Positions 1-4,767 of a stretch of DNA of 5,329 bases are shown in pieces. Source of the stretch: an uncultured Burkholderiales bacterium (GTDB lineage: Bacteria > Pseudomonadota > Gammaproteobacteria > Burkholderiales > Burkholderiaceae_C); assembly GCA_903953985.1 (NCBI GenBank), contig CAJBLW010000009.1, forward strand, positions 1 to 5,329. Direction: 5' to 3'. Within the stretch, counting starts at the first letter, position 1. Every line of letters starts with the position of its first letter. A program made the translations under genes and the position numbers. The notes below the pieces were generated by a model that was not told the DNA's origin, ran no database searches, and saw nothing but the letters and a program-made list of their open reading frames with translations.

Positions 1-336
1 AGCGTGTCGGCGTTTGCACCCATCGTCGCGCCATCGCAAGTGCCTTGGGGCCAAAAGGCCTTGACTGCCTACCTGGGCGCAGACCCGCAGGCTTGGCGTG
101 CATGGGATGCCGCAGAACTGGTGGCCACTGCGCGCCAGGAAAAGCTGCAACTGTTGGTGGACCAAGGCGATGCCGACGAGTTTTTGGCGCAACTGTGCCC
201 CGAACGGTTGCAAGCCGCCTGCGAGGCAGCGGGCCACCCGCTGACGCTGCGCATGCAGCCGGGCTATGACCACAGCTATTACTTCATCGCCACGTTCTTG
301 GGCGATCACTTTGAACACCACGCCAAATATTTGTAG
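1..336 (+). CDS. fghA: S-formylglutathione hydrolase, C-terminal 111 residues (5' end outside window)
   Basis: The reading frame is open from base 1 and ends at TAG 334-336, so the gene starts outside the window; the GTG at base 4 is internal. The fragment matches the C-terminal third of S-formylglutathione hydrolase (esterase D family, alpha/beta hydrolase fold), a cytosolic enzyme that splits S-formylglutathione into formate and glutathione in glutathione-dependent formaldehyde detoxification. Visible family motifs are SAFAPIVAPSQVPWGQKA near the fragment start (residues 3-20), the acidic LVDQGDADEF stretch (residues 52-61) that supplies the catalytic Asp, and QPGYDHSYYF (residues 86-95) with the catalytic His at residue 91. 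The Ser nucleophile lies upstream, out of view. The C-terminus HHAKYL ends at about the usual family length. This gene is the housekeeping left border of the accessory region. Confidence 0.95.
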   Translation, partial: SVSAFAPIVAPSQVPWGQKALTAYLGADPQAWRAWDAAELVATARQEKLQLLVDQGDADEFLAQLCPERLQAACEAAGHPLTLRMQPGYDHSYYFIATFLGDHFEHHAKYL

Positions 337-399
337 TCCTGCACAGACTATTGATCCGGCCCGATGAAGTTTGAATGGCCTGTGTTGTTGTCCCTTCTT

Positions 400-496
400 T
401 GTCATCCCGGGCGAAGACCCGGGATCCAGCGTTGAGCACAGCCCTTTGCAAAGAACGGCAGCGTGCAATGGATCCCGGCTCAAGGCCGGGATGACA
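400..496. repeat. Double-hairpin dispersed intergenic repeat (CCGGGATGACA type)
   Basis: Two arms, 400-428 and 469-496, are inverted copies of each other and begin and end with TGTCATCCCGG / CCGGGATGACA. Each arm is itself a hairpin: ATCCCGGG 404-411 pairs with CCCGGGAT 418-425 around a 6-nt loop, and ATCCCGGC 472-479 pairs with GCCGGGAT 485-492 around a 5-nt loop. A further short pairing, TTGCA 446-450 with TGCAA 464-468, lies in the spacer. This design is a well-known class of short non-autonomous palindromic repeat in Proteobacteria. It sits between the converging fghA and regulator genes. Neither hairpin is followed by a U-run on either strand, so it is not a canonical intrinsic terminator. 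Confidence 0.8.
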
Positions 497-587
497 AAAA
501 AACAAGGCCGTCAAGCCGTAAAACGCGGCAGTACTCAACGCGGTTTGCAAGTCGGGACGGTTGTCCATAGCCCATCGAATGGCCCCG

Positions 588-956
588 TCATGGCTGCACC
601 TCAGAAGTGCTGTTGGCAGAGTCGGGTAACTGCATGCTGGCGCGACGCTGTCGTCGCGCTGCAGGCGATGGGGCCAAAGCCAAATCCTGCAGCTTGCGCC
701 CCACTTTGTCATCCGCTGCCAAGGCATTGAAATCTGCCTGCAGCCCAAGCACCGCCAGCACGCGCAGGTAAGTGCCCAAAGTGGCACCGGCATCGCCGGC
801 CTCGACCTTGTAGACCGAAGTGCGCGACATGCCTGCCCGCTGCGCCACCACGGCCGTGCTCAGTTTGCGCCGCAAACGCGCCAGCCGCAGGCGCTCGCCC
901 AAGGCCGTGAGCAGCGTTTGCTCTTGGGGGAAAACAATGGGTGGCTTGCTTGGCAT
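588..956 (-). CDS. Orphan HipB-like XRE-family DNA-binding regulator (122 aa)
   Basis: The protein has an N-terminal tail (MPSKPPIVFPQEQ), a helix-turn-helix of the XRE/HipB type at about residues 17-72 (recognition region AGMSRTSVYKVEAG, residues 41-54), then DDKVGRKLQDLAL (residues 82-94) and a basic, disordered tail. That pattern is typical of HipB-like antitoxin regulators in Burkholderiales. I chose ATG 956-954 because it has GGA a few bases upstream and lies just past the paired palindromes at 960-1000. The longer frame from 1022 would translate through those palindromes. No hipA follows: downstream there are only the dispersed repeat and converging fghA. It is related in its HTH to the regulator at 2989 but clearly diverged. 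It could be a relic of a lost hipBA pair, a stand-alone repressor, or an antitoxin for a distant HipA. Fold is sure; role is inferred. Confidence 0.85.
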   Translation of the reverse strand: MPSKPPIVFPQEQTLLTALGERLRLARLRRKLSTAVVAQRAGMSRTSVYKVEAGDAGATLGTYLRVLAVLGLQADFNALAADDKVGRKLQDLALAPSPAARRQRRASMQLPDSANSTSEVQP

Positions 957-959
957 TTT

Positions 960-1000
960 TCCATTATGGACAAAAATAATATCATTTGTCCATTTTGGAC
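960..1000 (-). promoter_or_regulatory. Twin palindromic operator of the orphan HipB-like gene
   Basis: Two sites share the form TCCA-N3-TGGA: 960-970 and 989-999 (the second extends to GTCCA-TTT-TGGAC, 988-1000). Their centres are 29 bp apart, and the inner half-sites form a longer inverted repeat, TGGACAAA 967-974 against TTTGTCCA 985-992, around an AT-rich 10-bp spacer where a leftward -10 (for example TATTAT, 981-976) could lie. The pair ends 3 bp before the start codon of the leftward regulator. HipB proteins are known to bind paired palindromes in their own promoters, so autoregulation is likely. No good -35 is visible. Confidence 0.65.
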
Positions 1001-1080
1001 CAGAAATAAGCCCAGCCGCCACTTTATTGAGAGCAACGCGATGCGGGCGGGCAATATCGATATTTGATCGATCCGAAACC

Positions 1081-1113
1081 TCATGTCGTCAAAACCCTGT
1101 TTTGGCGACATGA
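1081..1113. promoter_or_regulatory. 33-bp near-perfect dyad upstream of the HigA-type gene
   Basis: TCATGTCG 1081-1088 pairs with CGACATGA 1106-1113, and CAAAAC 1090-1095 pairs with GTTTTG 1099-1104. One T/G position (1089/1105) and a 3-base centre (CCT) are the only breaks. No T-run follows, so it is unlikely to be a terminator. Its right arm overlaps a possible rightward promoter (TTGGCG 1102-1107, 17-bp spacer, TGTACT 1125-1130), the usual place for an antitoxin operator. Two ATCGAT palindromes 11 bp apart (1056-1061, 1067-1072) lie just upstream. Confidence 0.5.
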
Positions 1114-1140
1114 CCTGGGTGACGTGTACTCGCCAAGAAC

Positions 1141-1236
1141 ATGAAGGCCTCCACATGTTTTGTAGTGGTAAGGCATGCCACCAAGGGGTTGGCCGTTTTG
1201 GGCATGGGTGCCAAGCCTTTACGATCAACGTCATGA
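1141..1236 (+). CDS. Possible 31-aa small ORF overlapping the HigA-type gene
   Basis: ATG 1141 opens a 31-codon frame ending at TGA 1234-1236. Its stop overlaps the ATG of the next gene (1233-1235) as ATGA, the arrangement typical of translationally coupled operon genes. The peptide (MKASTCFVVVRHATKG at its start) is not recognised. There is no good Shine-Dalgarno sequence; if the suggested promoter at 1102-1130 is real, the transcript would start almost at this ATG. In HigBA loci the toxin precedes higA, so this frame occupies the place of a higB toxin, but it is far too short and shows no HigB motif. It may be a leader peptide, a remnant or chance. Confidence 0.25.
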   Translation: MKASTCFVVVRHATKGLAVLGMGAKPLRSTS

Positions 1237-1646
1237 ATGCAGCCATCGACGTGAAGCACCTTCTTCCAGTCTGGGAGCAGTTCCGTGCCGCAACTGACAT
1301 CACCCCCATCCGGGATGAAGCCCACTACGCGCGCATGACCGAGATGCTCGAAGCCCTGCTGGACGAAACCCAAGGCGAAGAAAAGCATCCCGCGATGGGC
1401 TTGGTCGACATCGTGGGCGATCTGATCGAGGACTATGAAGCCAAGCATCACCCTCTGCCCGAAGTCACGGGCGTGCAAGCTCTGAAATTTCTGATGGAAC
1501 AACACGGACTGAAGCAAAGCGATCTGAGCGAGATCGGCAGTCAGGGTGTCGTGTCCGAAATCCTGACGGGCAAGCGAGAACTCAACATTCGCCAAGTGCG
1601 CGCGCTCAGCGAACGGTTTGGCGTTTCTGCTGCGACCTTTGTGTAA
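1233..1646 (+). CDS. higA: HigA-type antitoxin / XRE regulator without visible toxin (137 aa)
   Basis: The protein matches the HigA antitoxin family (YgjM-like, COG5499). ITPIRDEAHYARMTEMLEAL (residues 23-42) is the family N-terminal motif, followed by an acidic helical region with DLIEDYEAKHHP (residues 63-74), then a C-terminal helix-turn-helix at about 83-137: LKFLMEQHGLKQSDLSEIG, then VVSEILTGKRELNIRQVRAL. HigA binds and neutralises a RelE-fold mRNA-cleaving HigB and represses the operon. I chose ATG 1233 because the family match begins only about 22 residues later and the longer frame to 1083 starts inside a strong dyad with no ribosome site. No Shine-Dalgarno is obvious for 1233 either, which suggests coupling to an upstream frame. 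No HigB-like sequence is seen in 957-1232 or 1647-1710, so this appears to be an orphan antitoxin. Confidence 0.8.
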   Translation: MNAAIDVKHLLPVWEQFRAATDITPIRDEAHYARMTEMLEALLDETQGEEKHPAMGLVDIVGDLIEDYEAKHHPLPEVTGVQALKFLMEQHGLKQSDLSEIGSQGVVSEILTGKRELNIRQVRALSERFGVSAATFV

Positions 1647-1710
1647 AGTGCGTGGAGCTCGGGCAATGCCGCGCTATGAAGGCCAAAGGAAACCTTCGGA
1701 CGCTGAAAGC

Positions 1711-1774
1711 GCCGCCCACATTCAGGGCCAGCGATGCACCCGTCAATCCGCCCCACTTTGCAGCCCAAACACAA
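1711..1774 (-). repeat. Repeat copy C: 64-bp remnant of a DUF3427 gene 3' end
   Basis: This stretch equals 2610-2673 at 62 of 64 positions. On the minus strand it encodes the last residues VFGLQSGAD plus stop, the same C-terminus as the truncated copy at 2642-2920, followed by about 32 bp of shared downstream flank. Homology stops at 1774 directly before the brnT promoter dyad and starts at 1711 soon after the HigA-type gene. It is a scar of the gene end and not itself a functional gene. Confidence 0.85.
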
Positions 1775-1775
1775 C

Positions 1776-1816
1776 GTGTAGGGTGAATTTGCTGATTAAT
1801 TCACACACCCTATACT
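1776..1816 (+). promoter_or_regulatory. brnTA promoter with overlapping dyad operator
   Basis: A good sigma-70-type promoter is visible: TTGCTG at 1789-1794, a 16-bp spacer, and TATACT at 1811-1816. A dyad covers it: GTGAATT 1783-1789 mirrors AATTCAC 1798-1804 around 8 bp, and the outer arms GTGTAGG 1776-1782 and CCTATAC 1809-1815 match at 6 of 7 positions across a 4-bp offset. BrnA antitoxins are known to repress their own operon with BrnT as co-repressor, so this is the likely BrnA operator. Transcription would start near 1823, giving an unusually long leader of about 175 nt before brnT. Confidence 0.65.
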
Positions 1817-1885
1817 GTTCTTTTGTTGGTGCATTTTCCGAATCGGTCTACCATCACGTCGTTGCAACCACTTGGCTTTTCGTCC

Positions 1886-2002
1886 ATGGACTACTCAGCT
1901 CGTTTGACCCGGCTGCGCAAAGCGGCCAACTTCAACCAACAAACTTTGTCAAAGTTGCATGTGAACCAGGTACGCCTCTTGGCGGTAGGGGCCGCAGTGT
2001 GA
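1886..2002 (+). CDS. Possible 38-aa leader ORF coupled to brnT
   Basis: ATG 1886 opens a 38-codon frame that ends at TGA 2000-2002. The stop shares four bases (GTGA) with the GTG start of brnT, so translation could be coupled. The N-terminus (MDYSARLTRLRKAANFNQQT) resembles the first helices of an XRE-type helix-turn-helix, which suggests either a truncated regulator or a leader peptide; the similarity is by eye only. It lies inside the leader of the predicted brnTA transcript. No clear Shine-Dalgarno precedes the ATG. The frame stays open upstream to GTG 1829, an alternative start. It fills most of the long gap between the promoter and brnT. Confidence 0.35.
   Translation: MDYSARLTRLRKAANFNQQTLSKLHVNQVRLLAVGAAV
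1987..1991 (+). promoter_or_regulatory. Ribosome binding site fixing the brnT start
   Basis: AGGGG lies 7 bases before GTG 1999. It supports this GTG as the true start of brnT over the far upstream in-frame ATG at 1618, which would run through the HigA-type gene end and repeat copy C. Confidence 0.65.
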
Positions 2003-2310
2003 GCGCCACAGATTATGAGTTCGATTGGGATGACAACAAGGCCGCCATCAATCTTGACAAGCATGGGGTGGATTTCAGGGAGGCCATGACGGTGATTCTG
2101 GATCCGCTGGCCATGACGTTTTTTGATGCGGAGCACAGCCAGGATGAGGAGCGTTGGATCAGCGTGGGGCGTTCCAGTGAAGGCGCGCTGTTGCTGCTGG
2201 TGCATACGTTTACCGCCACCGGTCCCAGTAGCGCGCTGGTGCGTATCATTTCCGCCAGAGCCGCCACCCGCAACGAACGCCGACAGTATGAGCAAGGTAC
2301 TTTGCAGTAA
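1999..2310 (+). CDS. brnT: BrnT family toxin, type II toxin-antitoxin ribonuclease (103 aa)
   Basis: This is a full-length BrnT (RelE-like fold; BrnT proteins are ribonucleases that block translation). Family landmarks appear in order: YEFDWDDNKAAINLDKHGVDF (residues 6-26, the FEWD...N..KHGV.F signature), DPLAMTFFD (35-43), HSQDEERWISVGRS (46-59, the conserved DEER...GRS stretch), LLLLVHT (64-70), and the C-terminal RIISARAATRNERRQYEQG (82-100, the RIISAR.AT..ER..YE signature). The length fits the family. GTG 1999 is chosen from its ribosome site and from where family similarity begins. The brnA antitoxin follows after 45 bp on the same strand, the usual toxin-first order. All core motifs are present, so it should be active. 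Its start overlaps the stop of a 38-codon leader ORF, which is unusual for this family. Confidence 0.93.
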   Translation: MSATDYEFDWDDNKAAINLDKHGVDFREAMTVILDPLAMTFFDAEHSQDEERWISVGRSSEGALLLLVHTFTATGPSSALVRIISARAATRNERRQYEQGTLQ

Positions 2311-2344
2311 GTGACAAGCAACAATGAACAGCCAAGCAGCTAAA

Positions 2345-2350
2345 AGGTGA
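2345..2350 (+). promoter_or_regulatory. Ribosome binding site of brnA
   Basis: AGGTGA stands 5 bases upstream of ATG 2356 and decides that start over the overlapping in-frame GTG at 2347. Confidence 0.7.
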
Positions 2351-2355
2351 ACACC

Positions 2356-2553
2356 ATGAAAGAAGAATACGATTTTTCGAACGCGCAGCGGGGCAAGTTT
2401 TACAAGCCTGATTTGCGCCTGATTCCGCCTGTGCGACTTGATCCTCAGGTGTTGGACTTCCTGGTCAAGCGAGCTGAGGCCAAGGGCACCACGCTCAATG
2501 CATTGCTCAATGCATTGCTGAAGAAAGATATCGAGCTGATCGAGGCAGCCTAA
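2356..2553 (+). CDS. brnA: BrnA family antitoxin (65 aa)
   Basis: BrnA binds and neutralises BrnT and, through its ribbon-helix-helix-like C-terminal part, binds DNA to autoregulate the operon. The protein has the family N-terminal YDFSNAQRGKFYKP (residues 5-18), thought to contact the toxin, then a DNA-binding-type segment from about residue 23: IPPVRLDPQVLDFLVKRAEAK, then TTLNALLNALLKKDIELIEAA. ATG 2356 is preferred over GTG 2347 because AGGTGA (2345-2350) stands 5 bases before it and overlaps that GTG. It lies 45 bp after brnT and presumably shares its promoter. Within the gene, a 12-bp unit (CTCAATGCATTG) is repeated exactly in tandem at 2494-2517, encoding LNAL twice without changing the family length. 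The stop is 56 bp from the next remnant of the DUF3427 gene. Confidence 0.9.
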   Translation: MKEEYDFSNAQRGKFYKPDLRLIPPVRLDPQVLDFLVKRAEAKGTTLNALLNALLKKDIELIEAA

Positions 2554-2609
2554 GGCCGTGCCTAGCGCAGCCAGCGCTCAAAAAATACGTTAGGCCCTTG
2601 AAATGCATC

Positions 2610-2673
2610 GCCGCCCACATGCAGGGCCAGCGATGCACCCGTCAATCCGCCCCGCTTTGCAGCCCAAACACAA
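2610..2673 (-). repeat. Partner of copy C: 3' end and downstream flank of the DUF3427 remnant
   Basis: It matches 1711-1774 at 62 of 64 positions without gaps. It contains the stop (TGA at 2644-2642) and last codons of the remnant gene on its right and about 32 bp of former downstream sequence on its left. Together with 1711-1774 it forms a direct repeat that brackets the brnTA module. Confidence 0.85.
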
Positions 2674-2920
2674 TGCTCATGGGCCTGTTCCCCTGGTGCG
2701 ACTGGTAGCGCACCCGGCCGTCGTACGTGAACGGTGCGGCCTTGCCCACAGTCAGCTTGGTGTCGCGCACAAAGAGATGGATGTCGATGCCTAAAGCGGC
2801 GTGTCGGATGATTTCGTCGCCGCGCTTGCTGCTTGGGTCGGTGGCGTTCTGGCTTTGCCAGTGAAAGTGCGTGTCATCGATCCAGTGGTCCATGTGCTTG
2901 TGCTCGTCAGCCCTGGCTTG
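2642..2920 (-). pseudogene. 5'-truncated remnant of a DUF3427-domain gene (copy B)
   Basis: The minus strand encodes about 92 residues beginning QARADEHKHMDHW and ending FGLQSGAD, homologous to the C-terminal end of the gene at 4768-5329: 73 of 78 residues match between MDHW and FGL. DNA at 2662-2920 aligns without gaps to 4788-5046, about 93% identical by eye. Homology ends abruptly at 2920, after the codon for Gln of NKQGRADEH, and unrelated AT-rich hipB promoter DNA follows. The frame is undamaged, and an ATG at 2893 could start an 83-aa peptide, but no promoter or ribosome site is seen. It keeps FHWQSQ, which I recall as the family form, where the full copy has FLWQSQ. The C-terminal residues (QSGAD versus DAAVG) differ fully from the full copy. 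Confidence 0.85.
2662..2920 (-). repeat. Repeat copy B, direct repeat of 4788-5046
   Basis: This 259-bp segment and 4788-5046 are in the same orientation, align without gaps and bracket the hipBA module. Sharp loss of similarity at both edges marks recombination breakpoints at about 2662/4788 and 2920/5046. Confidence 0.88.
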
Positions 2921-2948
2921 CAGACAGAATCTCAGGTAACATGTGCGT

Positions 2949-2990
2949 TTAATCGAACATTTAATTAATAAAAATCGATTTTACGAACAT
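2949..2990 (+). promoter_or_regulatory. AT-rich promoter/operator region of hipBA
   Basis: The stretch just upstream of hipB is AT-rich against a GC-rich background. It holds a perfect 12-bp palindrome AAAATCGATTTT (2971-2982), another palindrome TTAATTAA (2961-2968), and a direct repeat CGAACAT at 2954-2960 and 2984-2990, 30 bp apart, the second touching the start codon. HipB repressors bind repeated sites in their own promoter. A -10 could be TAATAA at 2966-2971; no convincing -35 is visible. Confidence 0.5.
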
Positions 2991-3330
2991 GAAAATCAAT
3001 CAATCTGCCATGCTCATGCCGTCACAGCAAGAAGAATGCGCCCGCTTGGGGCAACTTCTGGCGCGCCTGCGGTTGGCGCGTCAAGTCAAACAGGCTGACG
3101 CTGCACTGCGTGCAGGGCTGTCTCGCAACACGGCCTATCGCCTTGAAAAGGGAGAGCCCGGCATCGCGCTTGGCCAAGTTTTGCGCTACCTGCAGGCCAT
3201 CTCGCCAGGCAGCACCCTTTTGGACTTGTTGACTGAAAAAGACCCGGCGTTGCTGGCGCTCAGTGCGCGTGAAAAAACCCAGCGGGTCCGCGACCTGAGC
3301 GCGGCAGAGCGCGAAGAACTGGACTTTTAA
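2989..3330 (+). CDS. hipB: HipB-like antitoxin and operon repressor, XRE family (113 aa)
   Basis: HipB binds HipA and represses the hipBA promoter. The protein has a single XRE-type helix-turn-helix at about residues 20-76: LGQLLARLRLARQVKQADAA, then AGLSRNTAYRLEKGEPG (residues 42-58, recognition helix) and LGQVLRYLQAI. An acidic, charged tail (REKTQRVRDLSAAEREELDF) follows. It is longer than E. coli HipB (88 residues) but normal for betaproteobacterial homologues. ATG 2989 is taken as start; ATG 3010 and 3016 are also in frame and precede the domain. None has a clear Shine-Dalgarno, so the start is uncertain. hipA follows after 12 bp on the same strand. The operon has lower-GC control sequences than its neighbours, which fits arrival as a unit. 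Confidence 0.9.
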   Translation: MKINQSAMLMPSQQEECARLGQLLARLRLARQVKQADAALRAGLSRNTAYRLEKGEPGIALGQVLRYLQAISPGSTLLDLLTEKDPALLALSAREKTQRVRDLSAAEREELDF

Positions 3331-3342
3331 GGCAAGAAGCAG

Positions 3343-4689
3343 ATGACCGCCAAAACCCTGAAACTGATGGTCTTTGCTCACCTGGGGTGTGACTGGAAGC
3401 CCTGTGGGCAGCTGCTCATGACGGAAGAAAACACCGAGGTACTTGCTTCGAGTTTTGCTTACGGCATGAACTACGCACGTCGGCCAGATGCTCTGGAAAT
3501 TGATCCCGTCAGCCTCAGTCTGCAAAAGCTCGATGACGTGTTGGGCAAGCGGCTCTTGCCTGCCAAGCAATTGCCCATGTTCGGCGGAATACGCGATGCG
3601 GCACCAGACTCGTGGGGTCGTCGTGTCATTGAAACGAAGCTCAAGGTGCCAACCAACAGCCTGCCAGAGTCTCAGTATTTGTTGCATGCAGGCAGCGACC
3701 GCGTGGGGGCGCTCGACATCAGAACCAGCATTCACGATGGTCCACGCCACGGCCCCCATGTTTCACACGACCTATCGCACCTCATGGAGGCTGCAGACCG
3801 CATTGAAGAAGGGCTGCCCGTACCTGCGCACCTCGAAGCCATTTTTGTCGATGGCACGGGACTCGGCGGTGCACGGCCCAAAGCCTCGGTGCGTGATGCC
3901 CATGGCGTGCTTTGGCTCGCCAAGTTTTCGAGTCAGAAAGACAGTTTCGATGTGCCTGGCGTGGAAAGTGCCGCACTTCGGCTGGCCGCAGAGGCTGGTT
4001 TGAATGTGCCCGCACTCGACATGCGCACCGTCGGTGACCGCAAGATCATGCTCATTCGGCGCTTCGACCGCTACTGGCTTGCACCCGATGGTGTTGTTGG
4101 AGAGTCTGACCACTTGTATCAAACACAACCAGGAGAAGGCCGAACAGAGCACCGCTTGGGGTTTGTCAGCGGCCTGACCATGGTCGCTTGCGTCGAAACC
4201 AAGTCGCGCACCAAGGCTTACACCGACCTCGCCCAGGCCGTGCGTGAGCACTGCCACCCCAGCGTCATCCGTGCAGACAACGCAGAGCTTTTCAAACGCA
4301 TGGTCTTCAACATTCTGGTGAGCAACGACGACGACCACCTGCGTAACCACGGCTTTTTGTGGGACCCCAGGCTGCCCGGCTGGCGCTTGAGCCCGCTGTA
4401 CGACGTCTTGCCCCGAGCAAGCCACGCCACCGAGCGTTTCTTGCATCTGGGCGTGGGCCCTCAAGGGCGACTGGCCACCTTGGACAACGCACTGGCCTCG
4501 CATGCACAGTTCACCCTCTCCAAGGCCGAAGCCGCGCAAATGATGGCGCAGGTCTGGCAGACCGTCAGGGCGTGGAAAGTCTATTTTGAGCAATTCGGCG
4601 TCACGGACACGGAAATCGGCAAGATCGCACCAGCGTTCCGGCATTTGGACGACGTGTCGACGCCCGAACTGCGCAAGTTGCTGCCGTAG
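3343..4689 (+). CDS. hipA: HipA-family Ser/Thr kinase toxin (448 aa)
   Basis: HipA toxins are serine/threonine kinases. E. coli HipA phosphorylates glutamyl-tRNA synthetase, which starves translation and triggers dormancy; the target here is unknown. The N-terminal subdomain (about 1-130) carries FGGIRDAAPDSWGRRVIETK (80-99), the conserved D..PD.WGRR signature. The kinase core follows: the glycine-rich GTGLGGARPKASV loop (171-183), where autophosphorylation occurs in the family; the probable ATP-binding lysine in WLAKFS (K194); RRFDR (239-243); the catalytic loop NDDDHLRNHGF (328-338) with D331 and N335; and the metal-binding YDVLP (353-357). All key positions are present, so it should be an active kinase. 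Length is normal. The gene follows hipB by 12 bp, with only a weak ribosome site (AAGAAG), which would keep the toxin below the antitoxin. It converges on the DUF3427 gene with 78 bp between stops. Confidence 0.95.
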   Translation: MTAKTLKLMVFAHLGCDWKPCGQLLMTEENTEVLASSFAYGMNYARRPDALEIDPVSLSLQKLDDVLGKRLLPAKQLPMFGGIRDAAPDSWGRRVIETKLKVPTNSLPESQYLLHAGSDRVGALDIRTSIHDGPRHGPHVSHDLSHLMEAADRIEEGLPVPAHLEAIFVDGTGLGGARPKASVRDAHGVLWLAKFSSQKDSFDVPGVESAALRLAAEAGLNVPALDMRTVGDRKIMLIRRFDRYWLAPDGVVGESDHLYQTQPGEGRTEHRLGFVSGLTMVACVETKSRTKAYTDLAQAVREHCHPSVIRADNAELFKRMVFNILVSNDDDHLRNHGFLWDPRLPGWRLSPLYDVLPRASHATERFLHLGVGPQGRLATLDNALASHAQFTLSKAEAAQMMAQVWQTVRAWKVYFEQFGVTDTEIGKIAPAFRHLDDVSTPELRKLLP

Positions 4690-4767
4690 TTCAGGCGCGG
4701 CGCAGCCAGCACGCCAGCCGCAGGTGCAAAGGCTGTGAACCAGGGTCTGCAAATCCAGCCCTGCAAA
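4690..4767. other. Convergent intergenic gap between hipA and the DUF3427 gene
   Basis: It holds no gene. An 8-bp direct repeat CTGCAAAT (4747-4754, 4761-4768) and a weak stem CAGGG 4741-4745 / CCCTG 4759-4763 are visible. No hairpin with a T-run is seen on either strand, so termination is not explained by sequence. Confidence 0.5.

Noticed and set aside
284..793. A 169-codon minus-strand frame with a CHPGLEPGS...AGSRVFARDDKE-like stretch
   Set aside because: That peptide is the well-known false translation of the CCGGGATGACA palindromic repeat; the rest lies antisense to fghA or out of frame with the HipB-like regulator.
1031..1141. A plus-strand frame without stop or usual start (reads QYRYLIDPKPHVVKTLFWRH in part)
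   Set aside because: It has no start codon, no family resemblance, and is mostly the 33-bp dyad and its flanks read as codons; it does not resemble HigB.
1618..1998. Upstream extension of the brnT frame to ATG 1618
   Set aside because: It would overlap the HigA-type gene, repeat copy C and the promoter; the GTG at 1999 has a ribosome site and matches the family start.
2564..2586. Hairpin AGCGC/GCGCT followed by CAAAAAAT after brnA, considered as a terminator
   Set aside because: The run is A on the coding strand, and on the other strand the T-run precedes the stem, so it is wrong for an intrinsic terminator in either direction.
2548..2595. GCCTAA right at the brnA stop and GTTAGGC 36 bp after it, resembling the ends of an integron attC site
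   Set aside because: The left core is GCCTAAG and not RYYYAAC, the inner arms do not pair, the span is short, and no similar sites flank the other modules. GTTRRRY occurs often by chance.
3772..4752. A long minus-strand frame (326 codons) opposite hipA
   Set aside because: It is a shadow of a GC-rich coding gene, and its composition (many Cys, Gln, Val and His) matches no family I know.
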